Shown: positions 25,064-35,669 of the stretch, piece after piece | How the letters are laid out: each line of letters starts with the position of its first letter | Numbering within the stretch: the stretch's first letter is position 1 | Assembly (NCBI RefSeq): GCF_000376805.1 | Contig: NZ_AQXT01000002.1 | Location: 2,232,001-2,296,000 of the forward strand | Direction of reading: 5' to 3' | Length of the DNA stretch: 64,000 nucleotides | Origin: Henriciella marina DSM 19595 | GTDB lineage: Bacteria; Pseudomonadota; Alphaproteobacteria; Caulobacterales; Hyphomonadaceae | Position numbers and translations under genes: made by a program | Notes under the pieces: model-generated | Seen by the model: only the letters and a program-made list of their open reading frames with translations | What the model was told of the DNA's origin: nothing | Database searches by the model: none

Positions 25064-27691
25064 ATGAATTTGGACACCTATACCGAGCGCGCCAGAGGCG
25101 TACTCCAGTCCGCCCAGACCGCAGCCCTCGCTGCCGGTCATCAGGTTTTCCTGCCTGAACACATCCTCAAGACCTTGCTTGAGGACCGTGACCGTCTGGC
25201 TGTGAACCTGATCCGTGCCGCCGGAGGCAATCCGGAAATCGTCCAGCAAAAAACCGAGGAAGCGCTACGCAGCCAGCCAAGCGTTTCGGGGGGCGATTCA
25301 GGGCTTCGGCTCGACCAGAAGACCGCCAAACTCTTTGCCGACGCGGATGCGGGCGCGAAGAAGGCTGGCGACAGCTATGTCACCATTGAGCGGTTACTGA
25401 TCGCGCTCGCCGGACTTTCGGGCTCCAAGGCCACGGAAGCCCTCCAGGCGGGCGGCGTGAAGCCATCATCGCTGGAAGCCGCCGTCGCCAAACTCCGCCA
25501 GGGCCGCACAGCCGATACCGAAAATGCCGAACAGGGCTACGAAGCGCTGAAGAAATACACGCGCGACCTCACAGAAGATGCCCGGTCCGGCAAGCTGGAC
25601 CCGGTCATCGGACGCGATGAGGAAATCCGCAGGACCATTCAGGTCCTGTCGCGGCGCTCAAAGAACAATCCGGTGCTGATCGGTGAACCCGGCGTCGGCA
25701 AGACGGCCATCGCCGAAGGTCTCGCCCTTCGCATCATCGACGGCGACGTGCCTGAAAGCCTCAAGGGCAAGCGGCTGCTGGCGCTCGACATGGGCGCGCT
25801 CATTGCTGGCGCAAAGTTTCGCGGTGAGTTTGAAGAGCGCCTGAAAGCGGTCATCAAGGAAGTCGAGCAGGCCGAGGGCGGCGTGGTCCTGTTCATTGAT
25901 GAGATGCATACGCTCGTGGGTGCCGGCAAAACAGATGGCGCTATGGATGCGTCGAACCTGCTCAAGCCGGCGCTGGCGCGCGGCGAACTTCACTGCGTCG
26001 GGGCGACAACGCTCAACGAGTACCGCAAATATGTCGAAGGTGACGCGGCCCTCGCGCGGCGCTTCATGGCGGTCTACATCAATGAGCCGACGGTCGACGA
26101 CACGGTCTCCATCCTTCGTGGCCTCAAAGGCCGGTATGAGGCGCACCACGGTGTTCGCGTATCGGATGCGGCCATCGTGTCGGCGGCCAGCCTGTCGAAC
26201 CGCTACATCACTGACCGCTTTCTGCCTGACAAGGCGATCGACCTCATGGATGAGGCGGCCTCGCGCCTGCGCATGCAGGTCGATTCCAAGCCGGAAAGCC
26301 TCGACGAGATCGACCGGCGGCTGCTCCAGCTCAAGATCGAGGCGGAAGCCCTCAAAAAGGAAAAGGACCGCGCCTCCAAGGACCGGCTCGAAGCCATCGA
26401 GGACCAGATTGATGAGCTGCAGTCTGAATCCGATGAGCTAACGACAGCCTGGGCGGCAGAGAAGGAAAAGCTGAAAGGCGCGGCCTCCGCCAAGGACGAG
26501 CTTGACCGCGCCCATGCAGAAATGGCCGAAGCCCAGCGGCGCGGCGATCTTTCGCGCGCCTCGGAGCTGAAATACGCCGTTATCCCGCAGCTGGAAGCAC
26601 GTATCTCGGCCGTCGAAAAGGCTGAGTCTGAAGGGACGCCGGATGAAGCCGGTCTCGTCTCAGAAGTGGTCCGGCCTGAGCATATCGCTGCCGTCGTGTC
26701 CAAGTGGACCGGTATCCCCGTCGACAAGATGATGGAAGGCGAACGCGAGAAGCTTCTGCGCATGGAAGATGCACTCCTAAAACGTGTCGTTGGCCAAGAA
26801 GAAGCGCTTGCCGCTGTCTCGAACGCGGTTCGCCGCGCCCGGGCTGGCCTGCAGGACCCTAACCGGCCGATCGGCTCTTTCCTGTTCATCGGTCCGACCG
26901 GTGTCGGCAAGACGGAGCTAACCAAGGCGCTCGCCGAATTCATGTTCGACGACGATACCGCAGTTCTGCGCCTCGATATGTCGGAATTCCAGGAGAAGCA
27001 CTCGGTTGCAAGGCTGATCGGTGCCCCTCCGGGTTATGTCGGCTATGAGGAAGGCGGCGTCCTGACCGAAGCGGTCCGCCGCAGGCCCTATCAAGTTGTC
27101 CTGTTCGACGAGGTGGAGAAGGCCCATCCGGACCTTTTCAACACCTTGCTCCAGGTGCTCGATGATGGACGCCTGACCGACGGTCATGGCCGGACGGTCG
27201 ACTTCCGCAACACGATCATCATCATGACGTCGAACCTTGGCGCGGACGCGCTCGCCAGCGGCGACGCCGGCGAGATCAGTGACGCCCAGCGCGATATGGT
27301 GATGAATGCCGTGCGCGGTCATTTCCGTCCGGAATTCATCAACCGGATCGACGAGATCGTCTTCTTCAAACGGCTCGGCCGCGAAGAAATCGACCATGTG
27401 GTCGATATCCAGATGTCACGCCTCTCCAGACTGCTTGCAGATCGCAAGATCACAGTCGAGCTGTCGGAGACGGCGCGCACATGGCTCGCCAATCGCGGCT
27501 ATGATCCCGTCTATGGCGCCCGCCCGCTGAAGCGGGTCATTCAGAAAGAGCTGCAGGACCCGCTGGCCCGACTGGTGCTTGAGGGCAAGGTTGCGGATAA
27601 CAGCCTGGTGCGAGTTGATGTCGAAGGCGACGCCCTCTCCATCAACGGCGTCCCGAACGCTTTCGCCAAAGGCGCCGCGGCTTTGAACTAG
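25064..27691 (+). CDS. clpB: ATP-dependent disaggregase ClpB
   Basis: An 875-residue Hsp100 protein that rescues aggregated proteins with DnaK. The N-terminal double Clp repeat (residues 1-150) precedes two AAA+ modules, with Walker A motifs GEPGVGKTA near 208 and GPTGVGKTE near 610, and Walker B motifs LFIDEMHT and [10 protein letters not shown]. Between them is the coiled-coil middle domain (about 400-530) unique to ClpB among Clp proteins. The C-terminus is full length. Expression from the RpoH-type promoter at 24922 is likely, and AAAGGGG lies upstream of the ATG. Confidence 0.97.
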   Translation: MNLDTYTERARGVLQSAQTAALAAGHQVFLPEHILKTLLEDRDRLAVNLIRAAGGNPEIVQQKTEEALRSQPSVSGGDSGLRLDQKTAKLFADADAGAKKAGDSYVTIERLLIALAGLSGSKATEALQAGGVKPSSLEAAVAKLRQGRTADTENAEQGYEALKKYTRDLTEDARSGKLDPVIGRDEEIRRTIQVLSRRSKNNPVLIGEPGVGKTAIAEGLALRIIDGDVPESLKGKRLLALDMGALIAGAKFRGEFEERLKAVIKEVEQAEGGVVLFIDEMHTLVGAGKTDGAMDASNLLKPALARGELHCVGATTLNEYRKYVEGDAALARRFMAVYINEPTVDDTVSILRGLKGRYEAHHGVRVSDAAIVSAASLSNRYITDRFLPDKAIDLMDEAASRLRMQVDSKPESLDEIDRRLLQLKIEAEALKKEKDRASKDRLEAIEDQIDELQSESDELTTAWAAEKEKLKGAASAKDELDRAHAEMAEAQRRGDLSRASELKYAVIPQLEARISAVEKAESEGTPDEAGLVSEVVRPEHIAAVVSKWTGIPVDKMMEGEREKLLRMEDALLKRVVGQEEALAAVSNAVRRARAGLQDPNRPIGSFLFIGPTGVGKTELTKALAEFMFDDDTAVLRLDMSEFQEKHSVARLIGAPPGYVGYEEGGVLTEAVRRRPYQVVLFDEVEKAHPDLFNTLLQVLDDGRLTDGHGRTVDFRNTIIIMTSNLGADALASGDAGEISDAQRDMVMNAVRGHFRPEFINRIDEIVFFKRLGREEIDHVVDIQMSRLSRLLADRKITVELSETARTWLANRGYDPVYGARPLKRVIQKELQDPLARLVLEGKVADNSLVRVDVEGDALSINGVPNAFAKGAAALN

Positions 27692-27719
27692 CTAAGCCGC
27701 AAATCGCATGAAAATTGCG

Positions 27720-27749
27720 ATCACCCGGCCCCTTAGCGGGCCGGGTGAT
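27720..27749. terminator. Perfect hairpin between clpB and the S9 peptidase gene
   Basis: Twelve-base arms (27720-27731 and 27738-27749) enclose a six-base loop. The TAA stop of the convergent peptidase gene lies at the loop (27733-27735). T-runs on either side are weak, so it may act as a bidirectional terminator or mRNA 3'-end stabiliser. Confidence 0.7.
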
Positions 27750-29685
27750 TTGCATTCAGGAAGGCGATGGTCTCGCCCAGCACCTTATTGCGGACATTGG
27801 ATGTTGCCAGATAGTGATCTGATGCGCCGAGACTGACCGCCCGGAAACCTGGTTTGCCTTCCAGCTCGCTTTTCAGTAGCCGGGCCTGAGCCGTTGGTAC
27901 AACGAGATCCTGCTCACCGTAGAGAAGCAGGACAGGCTGATCATACTCCCCGGCCCGGGCCACCGGAGAGATAACGGCGCGTTCCTCATCCGATGTGAAG
28001 CGGTTCATCCCGATATAGCGTTCCCAGTATTCCCCGGTTTCGGAGTCCAGATCAAAGGCGGCGACTTGTGCAAAGGGTTGAGTGACGCCGTTCACGGATA
28101 TGAGGCATCTGGACCGCGGCTTGTCTTTCAGACCCATCATGAGCGAGGCGTAACCGCCATAGCTCGAACCAATGACGCAGTAAGACCCGGAGGCGGCGAG
28201 CCCCTGGTCGATGACCCAATTGCCGGCATCGGCGACGTCATCAATCATCTTGCCGCCGAACTCTCCGAAACCTGCGTTCCGAAACTCCTGGCCATACCCG
28301 CTGGAGCCGCGAAAGTTCGGCTGAACGACGAGATAGCCTTCTGATGCGAGCGCCTGAGACCACCAGTCAAACCCGAGGCCGTCGCGTGCTTCTGGCCCAC
28401 CATGCGGCATCAGGACAGTTGGAAATGGGCCATCATTTACGGACTTGCCGGGCGGCAATGTCAGCAGAACCTCCATATTCAGCCCGTCACGTGTGTTGAC
28501 CTGCCTCGCAATCACCTGACCTGTCGCAATCTCTGCAAATTGCGGCGCCATCGATCCGATCTGACCAAGTGCGCCCGCATTGCGATCAAAGACATAATAT
28601 TCTGTGGGACGCCCAACTGACTGAGCCGATATGGCGATTTTCGACTTCGCACTGTTCCAGGACAGAAGATTTACACGTTTGTCGCCAAGCACTTGCGCCA
28701 ACTGTTCTTGTGCCGCAGCCAGCACAGGATCGGTGAATATCTGGCGGGTGAGACCGTCGAATGAAGAAAACCCGACGATCTGGCGGGTGTAACTGTCTTC
28801 AATCGGAAGGGCGCGGCCGACATCCAGATCACCGACACGCGCAGGTTCCATCGATCCATCGGTCATCGACATGAAGTAGAGGCCATCCGATGCGCCAAAG
28901 TCCCGGAAAACCACCAGCTTGCCGCTGGCCCCGTCATACCCCAGAACCTGAAAGTCCTGGACGCCTCGCGACGAGAATTCGAGCAATGTCTTTCCGCCAG
29001 CGACAAGCTCGAGGCCGTCCGTTCGCGGACTTGTCTTTACTTCCGCAACCGTATTTCCGTCGACATCGAACCAGGCTGCCTGCGAGGACGGGCCAAGGGC
29101 TCTGGTACGGCGCGACTTGCCCGTATCAAGGTTGACCTTGTGAGTAGAGAGCGCCCAGGCTGAGCCACCCTCGCCGGGAATGATGCTTCCTATGCCGCCG
29201 CGATTGCCCGCACTGGTCCGGGTATAGGCCATGACCAGCACGTGTTTGGGATCATCGGGAAGTGCAGACACCACGTTCTGCGTATCTAAAAGATAGCCAT
29301 ACTCCCGCATCAGAAGCGTGGCTTCCTGTTTCTCGAGATTGTATGAAATTGCCCGCTCGAACTCATACTCCTTCTGGCCATCGACCACCTGAAGGGAGTC
29401 GTATTCAGAGACATTGATGATCAGGTGCGTCTCGCTGGGCCAGTACATGCCCTCAAGCCGGTAGACATCGCCGATGGGGATGTACTGGTTGTCGCCGCCA
29501 TTCACGATGTCGAACACGCAAACTGACGGCTTGCCTTCGGGTGAGCAGTGGACGGCGAGCTGGTCTCCAGATGGTGAAAGGCTGGGCCACTTCACGCCGT
29601 CTGCACGCCCAAACAAATCAACAGTATCGGCCGCCGCGGGCAAGACACACATCAAAGCGGATAACGAAGCGGTCAGTAATTTCAT
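27733..29685 (-). CDS. S9-family peptidase (prolyl oligopeptidase/acylaminoacyl peptidase-like), secreted
   Basis: A 650-residue serine peptidase. A signal peptide (MKLLTASLSALMCVLPAAA) leads into a beta-propeller-like N-terminal region and a C-terminal alpha/beta-hydrolase. The catalytic triad is visible: Ser508 in GSSYGGYA, Asp593 in GEQDLVVP and His624 in GASDHYLA; HGGPEARD supplies the oxyanion hole. I chose the ATG at 29685 since it begins the signal peptide and has GAGG upstream; the frame extends to 29901 without family similarity. It probably degrades peptides in the periplasm. The UrcA-family gene is transcribed divergently. Confidence 0.9.
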   Translation of the reverse strand: MKLLTASLSALMCVLPAAADTVDLFGRADGVKWPSLSPSGDQLAVHCSPEGKPSVCVFDIVNGGDNQYIPIGDVYRLEGMYWPSETHLIINVSEYDSLQVVDGQKEYEFERAISYNLEKQEATLLMREYGYLLDTQNVVSALPDDPKHVLVMAYTRTSAGNRGGIGSIIPGEGGSAWALSTHKVNLDTGKSRRTRALGPSSQAAWFDVDGNTVAEVKTSPRTDGLELVAGGKTLLEFSSRGVQDFQVLGYDGASGKLVVFRDFGASDGLYFMSMTDGSMEPARVGDLDVGRALPIEDSYTRQIVGFSSFDGLTRQIFTDPVLAAAQEQLAQVLGDKRVNLLSWNSAKSKIAISAQSVGRPTEYYVFDRNAGALGQIGSMAPQFAEIATGQVIARQVNTRDGLNMEVLLTLPPGKSVNDGPFPTVLMPHGGPEARDGLGFDWWSQALASEGYLVVQPNFRGSSGYGQEFRNAGFGEFGGKMIDDVADAGNWVIDQGLAASGSYCVIGSSYGGYASLMMGLKDKPRSRCLISVNGVTQPFAQVAAFDLDSETGEYWERYIGMNRFTSDEERAVISPVARAGEYDQPVLLLYGEQDLVVPTAQARLLKSELEGKPGFRAVSLGASDHYLATSNVRNKVLGETIAFLNANHPAR

Positions 29686-29924
29686 TTGTATTTCCCTCAG
29701 ACTTTCAACCTCCAGGCTAAGCGCTGAAGTGGGGGCGTTCAACCGAATGCATCCTGCTGTCGCTAATAGAAGCATTACTCCCCCGCACAAATGCATGGGT
29801 GCACTGCACAAATATGCCTTTAAATTATTGCTGCATGCGCGAAGGTATATTGTGCATCTGCGAAAACGCAGGGCCAAACCTTTCGGGCAATGACCCAGCA
29901 ATTCAAATCGAAAAGGGCTCGATT

Positions 29925-30275
29925 ATGAAAAAGCGTATTTCCTCCCTCCTCTTCGCGATGTCACTCTTTGGCGGCGTCGCACACGCAGAAACCGATTACT
30001 CCAAAGTGCAGGCGACCTTCACTTTCGACCAGGAAGCACTCCAGACTGAAGCCGGCGCAGCAGAGGTCCTCGCAAACCTCGAAGTGCAAGCCGAGCGTGC
30101 CTGTCGCAAGGTTTCGCTGGTAACCATCGGCCTGACGGTCGATGAAGTCTGCGCAGAAGACCTGATGTATCAGGCTGTGAACAGCATCGGCCACCGCAAT
30201 CTGGCCTCCCAGTATGCTGCCTCGACCTATTACACGCCGGCTCCATCGGCCCGCATCCAGCTGGCAGCACGCTAA
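29925..30275 (+). CDS. UrcA family protein, secreted
   Basis: A 116-residue protein with a signal peptide (MKKRISSLLFAMSLFGGVAHA) and the UrcA pattern: a DYSKVQATFTFD start to the mature part, two cysteines spaced about 17 residues apart (ERACRKV and DEVCAED), and a central alpha-helical stretch. UrcA proteins are small periplasmic proteins of unknown function frequent in Sphingomonadales and Hyphomonadaceae. AAGGG lies eight bases before the ATG. A strong terminator follows. Confidence 0.8.
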   Translation: MKKRISSLLFAMSLFGGVAHAETDYSKVQATFTFDQEALQTEAGAAEVLANLEVQAERACRKVSLVTIGLTVDEVCAEDLMYQAVNSIGHRNLASQYAASTYYTPAPSARIQLAAR

Positions 30276-30313
30276 GCTTACTTGCGCCGACGATACGTCA
30301 GCGCAAACCGAAC

Positions 30314-30350
30314 AAGCCCCGGCCTGGCCTTGCCAGAGCCGGGGTTTTTC
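30314..30350 (+). terminator. Rho-independent terminator after the UrcA-family gene
   Basis: AAGCCCCGGC and GCCGGGGTTTTT form a ten-base stem with a T-run, about 40 bases after the stop codon. Confidence 0.9.
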
Positions 30351-30437
30351 GTGCCTGCGGTTCCGAGCAAAAGACTGGTTCGTCCGAAGCGCCTGAACCG
30401 GAACGGCCTAGGTGACCAAGCCAGCTGATGGCTGATT

Positions 30438-30472
30438 ACAAAAAAGCCCGCGCATCCTGGGATGCACGGGCT
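30438..30472 (-). terminator. Rho-independent terminator after the M23 peptidase gene
   Basis: On the minus strand GCCCGTGCATCC pairs with GGATGCGCGGGC (30461-30472 with 30446-30457; one G-T pair), followed by TTTTTTG. It lies 35 bases after the peptidase stop. Confidence 0.88.
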
Positions 30473-30505
30473 CATTTTGATTTGCAAAGTCTTGCGTGGT
30501 CTGGC

Positions 30506-31855
30506 TTACGGCGCTGGCGCAGCCTCAGCACTCGCCATCATCATGCCGCCGCTATTTGGTGCAGGGGCCGTCTCACGGATGGCGTCAATCTCATCGCGGC
30601 GCGCCACGAATTCTGCGAATATGGTTGGCGTTTCGGAGAGCTTGCGTCCGGTCGGCAGGTCAAGCGTCATGCCGTTGATGTGGCTGCCATTGCGCAGGAC
30701 TTCATAATGAAGGTGCGGGCCGGTCGAGGCGCCGGTCGAGCCGACATAGCCAATGACGTCGCCCTGCTGGACGCGGGCACCAGATCTCATGCCGCTCGCA
30801 AAGCGGGACATGTGGGCATAAGCCGTCTGGTAGCCATTGGCGTGCTTGATACGGACATAGTTGCCATAGCCGCCATAGCGGTTGGCGCGCTCAATCGTAC
30901 CATGACCCGCCGCATAGATCGGCGTTCCGCTCGGCGCGGCAAAGTCAGTGCCCTTGTGAAGCTTGTTGTAGCCGGAAATCGGGTGACGGCGATAACCGAA
31001 GTTCGATGACAGACGCGCACCATTGATCGGCGTCTTCATTAGGAACTTCGTCGCGCTCTCACCGTCATAGTTGAAGTAGTCGACAGCGCCGTCATCCTCT
31101 GGCGCGAAGCGGTAGTAGGATTTTTCAAGGCGGCGGCCATTGATCGCCGCGTAGATTACGTTGCCCGAGCTGACGCGGTTCCCACGCTCATCGACCATCT
31201 CTTCATAGACGATCTCGAAGCTGTCGCCCGGGTGGATGTCGCGTTGGAAGTCAAGGTCATAGCCGAAGATCTTGGCAAAATCGACGACCTGCTGGTCATG
31301 GGCGCCTTGTGCGAGAGCCGTCTGATAGATGCTACCATCGATCTCGCCTGCAACGCGGCGCTCGACCGGCTGGGTGTGCGCCTGAAGGACCATCGGCATG
31401 AAGGCGCCGTCGCTCATCCGCTTGGACAGGATCTGTTCACCGCTATCACGGCTGAGCGAGAGGGAGACAAGCTCAGCAGTGGCTGGTGTGTCGCCGCGGA
31501 ACTGCGCGGTGACATTGAGACCCGGGCGGACACGGCGGGGATCGACAAGCTCGGCGTCATAGATCGCCTGGAGCGAGCGAGAGGCGTCCGTTCCACCAAC
31601 ACCAAGGTCCGTGACAAGCTCGATAAGTGTTTCGCGCGGCTGCAGCGTCGCATCCCGCGTAATCACCTGATCCTCCACATCGAACCCTTCTGCACTGAGA
31701 AGCGTTGCAGCAAGCGGCGAAGCGAGCTGCACGGTTGCAGCGGGTTGAGCCTGGGCCGTTCGAGACTGACCGAGGGAATGGAATACACCGAGCGACGTGC
31801 CGACTGCGGCAATGCCCAGCATGGAGAGTGTGATTGTACTACGCGAAAGATTCAT
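30506..31855 (-). CDS. M23-family murein endopeptidase (MepM-like)
   Basis: A 449-residue envelope protein with an N-terminal membrane anchor or signal (residues 8-36), an OapA/Csd3-like middle region (DIHPGDSFEIVYEEM), and a C-terminal LytM domain. Zinc ligands are visible: His300 and Asp304 (HKGTDFAAP) and His383 (GPHLHYEV), with the additional catalytic His348 (YAHMSRF). It should cut peptidoglycan cross-bridges during cell growth. The C-terminal tail (GGMMMASAEAAPAP) is disordered. The gene is transcribed alone, divergent from the YdbH-like gene. Confidence 0.92.
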   Translation of the reverse strand: MNLSRSTITLSMLGIAAVGTSLGVFHSLGQSRTAQAQPAATVQLASPLAATLLSAEGFDVEDQVITRDATLQPRETLIELVTDLGVGGTDASRSLQAIYDAELVDPRRVRPGLNVTAQFRGDTPATAELVSLSLSRDSGEQILSKRMSDGAFMPMVLQAHTQPVERRVAGEIDGSIYQTALAQGAHDQQVVDFAKIFGYDLDFQRDIHPGDSFEIVYEEMVDERGNRVSSGNVIYAAINGRRLEKSYYRFAPEDDGAVDYFNYDGESATKFLMKTPINGARLSSNFGYRRHPISGYNKLHKGTDFAAPSGTPIYAAGHGTIERANRYGGYGNYVRIKHANGYQTAYAHMSRFASGMRSGARVQQGDVIGYVGSTGASTGPHLHYEVLRNGSHINGMTLDLPTGRKLSETPTIFAEFVARRDEIDAIRETAPAPNSGGMMMASAEAAPAP

Positions 31856-32068
31856 ATCGAGAAACGGGCCTCCCTGGTCCCAGCGTGCAAGACGCGTGCG
31901 AACGGTTCAAGTCTATGCCCCTGTCAGTTGAATTCCTTACCTCGCGATTAAGGTAAACGGATTTATCAACCTGCCCCGGCACTGTAGGTACCGGTGCGAT
32001 GGGCACCCTGCAAGCCGTGGTTCCATGCTATCTGCAGTCAACGCTAGAAATCAGCCTTTGGGGACGGG

Positions 32069-35000
32069 ATGTTCAAGCATTTGATTAAAAATCGGCCATG
32101 GTTGACTGGTGTCTGTGCCGTATTGGGGCTGATCCTCCTCGCGCTCTGTCTGGCATGGCTGTTCCGACAGTCGATCCTGGGACAGGTCGCCAAAAGCTGG
32201 TGCCAGTCGAATGAGCTGGAATGCATCTTCGAAATCGATCGCGTCAGCTTTTCCGGCGCCGAACTCAGCCAGGTTTCGATCACGAACAGGCAAGGCAAGA
32301 CCCCGATTGAAGCAGACGAAATCGATGTCGAACTCGATTGGCCATCGGCATTCATGCCGTCGGTCCGTGCGGTTCGCGCAGAGCGGCCCGTGCTGCGCGC
32401 AGAATACACCAGCGAGGGGAATTTCGAATTCGGCGGCCTTGAGGATATCGGCAACGGCCGGAGCAACAACAACGCCAATATCGAAATACCGGACATATCC
32501 GTCAAAGATGCCCGGATCGAACTGATGACACCTGCCGGGCAGATCAATCTGACCGGAGACGTGTCAGGTGAGCTCCCCTTTCAGGCGGAGATCCATGCCC
32601 GCATAGAGCCGGTCGAGCTCAATACCGAAGACGGCCAGCTGGTCGTTGAGGAAGGCCGCGCGGATATCACCCTGGTCGGCGCCACGCTCCGCGGCAGTGC
32701 GCGTCTTAATGTCCGCACGGCCCGCTTCGAGACCCTTGAGGCGAGCGATATCGTCATAGACGCCGAGATGGCGCAATCGCTTCGCCCGCGTGTGGACTGG
32801 AAGATTGCTGCTGGCGAACTGCAATCGGACGCGTTCTTCGCGCGCGCGATTGATGCCAGCGGCACGGTCGGTGTCATGATGGGCGAGAGCGAAGACGACG
32901 ATGCCGGACCGCTTGGCCTCATCCGGTCCATCAGCCTCTCTGGCGACACCGGTCTATTGCGCTGGCAGACTTACGAAGCGGAACAGACTTCGGTGACATT
33001 GGATGCGAGCCGAAAGGGCGGATCGGACCTCACGGGCGACTTCGCCATGGAGGCGCAGGGTCTCGCCTCAGATACTGTCCTTGCCGACGAGATGACCCTT
33101 AGCGGTGAAGGCACGCTCAGCGATAATCTCGATCTGGCGTCAATCGACGGGGACTTCACTGCATCTGGCGCCAGCATTCCGGAAGATGTTCGCAATCAGC
33201 TCCTCGCCGCCGTGCAGTCCGGCCCTCCATTTTCGGGGCATGGCGCGGCCCTGCGGTCTGGTTTTGATGCAGCACTTCAGGCCTTCAAGACCGGCGCGGG
33301 CTATAGCTTTCGCCTGAAAGAGGATGCTTCCTGGTCGCTTGCCTCGAATGGAAATCTCGCAGTCTCTGCGGCGAACGGCGCCCGTCTGGCGCTTGCTCAG
33401 GTGGAAAGTCAGCCCGCAGTCTCAATATCGTGCGAAGGAATAACGTTAGGCGGCATCCTTTCCATGAGCGGGCCTTCGCTCCCCACGCTGACGGCAGATG
33501 TTCAACAGGCGACCATCAATGGTGATGGCATTGGCATTGATGCTGGCGGGATCGATCTTTCGCCCTGGACCGCTAGCGGGCTGACGCTGTCGAGCGAGCT
33601 CGGCCAGCTCAATGTGAGCAACAGTTCGGGCGAGCCCCGCATCCGCACGGTCGGCAGCGCTACCGTCAGCGGGCGTCTTTTTGGTCAGGACTTTGCCCCC
33701 ACAACCATCTTTGGCGGCGTTGACGCGCTCATCGCCGACAGTCTTCGCGTCCAGTCCTACAGTACACGGTGTATCGGCATCGACTCCGGCGGGTTTTCGG
33801 CGCCGGACAGTCTGCGTGTGGGGGGTTTCATTTCCGAGCTTTGCCCTACTGATGGACGGCTGGTGAGGCGCGCCAACGGTGCCCTCACAGGTGAGCTCTC
33901 GATCGCGGAACTTAGCATCCCTTTTGAAAGCAATGATACGTCCGGAACCCTTTCATTTCGCGATGCGCTGCTCGACTGGCGTGCGGCCTCATCGGCCAGC
34001 GTGTCGCTGACGGGCGAAGAGATGACCGCCAGCATGCAGATTGGCGATAACTCGCTTGAGATTTCTGCCGCCGAACCCGAGCTTGGATTTCGCACGAGCG
34101 CCCCATTGGAGCTCTCGGCGCGCACCGGATCGGCCGAGTTTTCGGGCACCCTCGTGCCTGCGATCATCGACCTGGACGCTCTGGTCTTCGACGCAACACT
34201 TCCGCAAAGCGGTCTTCTTGGGTCGGCAACGGCGCGCAATGTCGTTGTGCGCGACCACAGGGAGGACCCGTTCTACCAACCGCTCCGCGGCGATCTCAGC
34301 GCGACCTTTGGCAACGGTCTGATGCAGCTTACCGGACCTGTTCGTACCGATCGCGCCGATCGGACGGTCGGGGACATCAATATGACGCTGGATCTCGTCA
34401 ATCTCGATGGTGAGGCGTCTGTACGCACCCGTGACCTCGTCTTTCAGCCCGGCGGGTTCCAGCCGACAGCGCTCAGCGAGCGCGTTCGTGGTCTTCTGTC
34501 GAATGCGCGCGGAACGCTCAATGCTGGCGCCTCTTTCCTGATCGACGGCGGCGACGTGAGCGGGACAGGTTTCGTCGAAGTGGAAAACTTCGGCTTCGAC
34601 ACGCTTCGCATCGGGGCGGTCAATGATGTGAACGGCCGCGTCGATTTTGACAGACTGCTCGACCTGCATACTCCGCCCGGCCAAACCGTCCGCCTCGGCG
34701 AGATCAACCCCGGCCTGCCCCTTCGCGACGGCGAGATCCGTTTCCAGGTGCTTGGGGCTGACACGGCCGTCATTGAGCGCGCCGTCTGGCCGTTTGCAGG
34801 TGGGGAGCTAATTGTTGGCAGGTCCGAATGGACGATTGCCGGCACAAGCGACATCGTTGAAATCACCGCCAGCGAGCTGGAGCTTTCCGAGATCATCAAC
34901 GTCTTCCAGCTGCCGGATATCAGCGCGAACGGCACCGTGTCAGGGACGTTCCCAGTCGAACTGGAAGGGCCCAATGTCTTTATTCGCGACGCGGTCCTGC

Positions 35001-35371
35001 GCGCCGACGAGGAAGGGGGTACAATCGCCTATACGGGCGATGTGGCAGACGCCGCCTCGCAGGCCGATGAACGCGTCGACATGGCGTTCAGGGCACTTCG
35101 AAATTTCGAGTTCTCTGTCCTGGAGGTTGGCGCTAACGGCAATCTGACTGGCGGCATGATGATTACGCTGGAGCTTGTCGGCATCTCGCCGGACGTTCTT
35201 GGCGGGGCCCCATTTGCCTTCAATATCGGGGTCGATTCCGAGCTTACCAAACTTGTGCAGGCCGGACGCCGCGTCACCGGCACGGACTGGCTCGCGGAAG
35301 TTGCGACTCAGTCCAGAAATGGTGACAGTGCGGAGGGGTCAGATGAGGAAGCCGCGCCAGAGACAGAATAG
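32069..35371 (+). CDS. ydbH: YdbH-family inter-membrane transport protein (AsmA-like)
   Basis: A 1100-residue protein with one N-terminal membrane helix (residues 11-32) and a very long beta-rich periplasmic part, as in AsmA-like bridge proteins. It heads an operon followed by YnbE- and YdbL-like genes, the same three-gene arrangement as E. coli ydbH-ynbE-ydbL, where YdbH and YnbE build a lipid-transport bridge between the inner and outer membranes. The conserved C-terminal part covers roughly residues 750-1060; a short acidic tail (GSDEEAAPETE) follows. Length is larger than E. coli YdbH (about 880), normal for alphaproteobacteria. Confidence 0.85.
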   Translation: MFKHLIKNRPWLTGVCAVLGLILLALCLAWLFRQSILGQVAKSWCQSNELECIFEIDRVSFSGAELSQVSITNRQGKTPIEADEIDVELDWPSAFMPSVRAVRAERPVLRAEYTSEGNFEFGGLEDIGNGRSNNNANIEIPDISVKDARIELMTPAGQINLTGDVSGELPFQAEIHARIEPVELNTEDGQLVVEEGRADITLVGATLRGSARLNVRTARFETLEASDIVIDAEMAQSLRPRVDWKIAAGELQSDAFFARAIDASGTVGVMMGESEDDDAGPLGLIRSISLSGDTGLLRWQTYEAEQTSVTLDASRKGGSDLTGDFAMEAQGLASDTVLADEMTLSGEGTLSDNLDLASIDGDFTASGASIPEDVRNQLLAAVQSGPPFSGHGAALRSGFDAALQAFKTGAGYSFRLKEDASWSLASNGNLAVSAANGARLALAQVESQPAVSISCEGITLGGILSMSGPSLPTLTADVQQATINGDGIGIDAGGIDLSPWTASGLTLSSELGQLNVSNSSGEPRIRTVGSATVSGRLFGQDFAPTTIFGGVDALIADSLRVQSYSTRCIGIDSGGFSAPDSLRVGGFISELCPTDGRLVRRANGALTGELSIAELSIPFESNDTSGTLSFRDALLDWRAASSASVSLTGEEMTASMQIGDNSLEISAAEPELGFRTSAPLELSARTGSAEFSGTLVPAIIDLDALVFDATLPQSGLLGSATARNVVVRDHREDPFYQPLRGDLSATFGNGLMQLTGPVRTDRADRTVGDINMTLDLVNLDGEASVRTRDLVFQPGGFQPTALSERVRGLLSNARGTLNAGASFLIDGGDVSGTGFVEVENFGFDTLRIGAVNDVNGRVDFDRLLDLHTPPGQTVRLGEINPGLPLRDGEIRFQVLGADTAVIERAVWPFAGGELIVGRSEWTIAGTSDIVEITASELELSEIINVFQLPDISANGTVSGTFPVELEGPNVFIRDAVLRADEEGGTIAYTGDVADAASQADERVDMAFRALRNFEFSVLEVGANGNLTGGMMITLELVGISPDVLGGAPFAFNIGVDSELTKLVQAGRRVTGTDWLAEVATQSRNGDSAEGSDEEAAPETE

Positions 35372-35454
35372 CGTCCACCGTCAAAACCCTGACCTATCTC
35401 CTGTTCAAACTAGGTTCAGACGCTATGGTGTATGAAGTGATCAGGATGAGAACA

Positions 35455-35649
35455 ATGTATATGAAACGCGCCGCAATTCTGTTTCCGGGTCTTCTGGCCA
35501 TCGCCGCCGCTTGCACGCCGACCGTGCGCGTTCAGGCCCCGACAGAACCGATCACAATCAATCTCAACGTCAAGGTCGAACAGGAAATCCGCGTCAAGCT
35601 CGAAAGAGAAGTCGAAGACCTGATCGCCTCCAACCCGGACATCTTCTAG
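35455..35649 (+). CDS. ynbE: YnbE-family outer-membrane lipoprotein
   Basis: A 64-residue lipoprotein with lipobox LLAIAAACTP and the conserved sequence APTEPITINLNVKVEQEIRV typical of YnbE. In E. coli YnbE multimerises by beta-strand stacking at the end of YdbH to link it to the outer membrane. The start at 35455 has AGGA eight bases upstream; the ATG at 35461 (MKRAAIL) is a close alternative. It sits between ydbH and ydbL. Confidence 0.88.
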   Translation: MYMKRAAILFPGLLAIAAACTPTVRVQAPTEPITINLNVKVEQEIRVKLEREVEDLIASNPDIF

Positions 35650-35669
35650 GTCCAAGGAACCGAGCTCAA

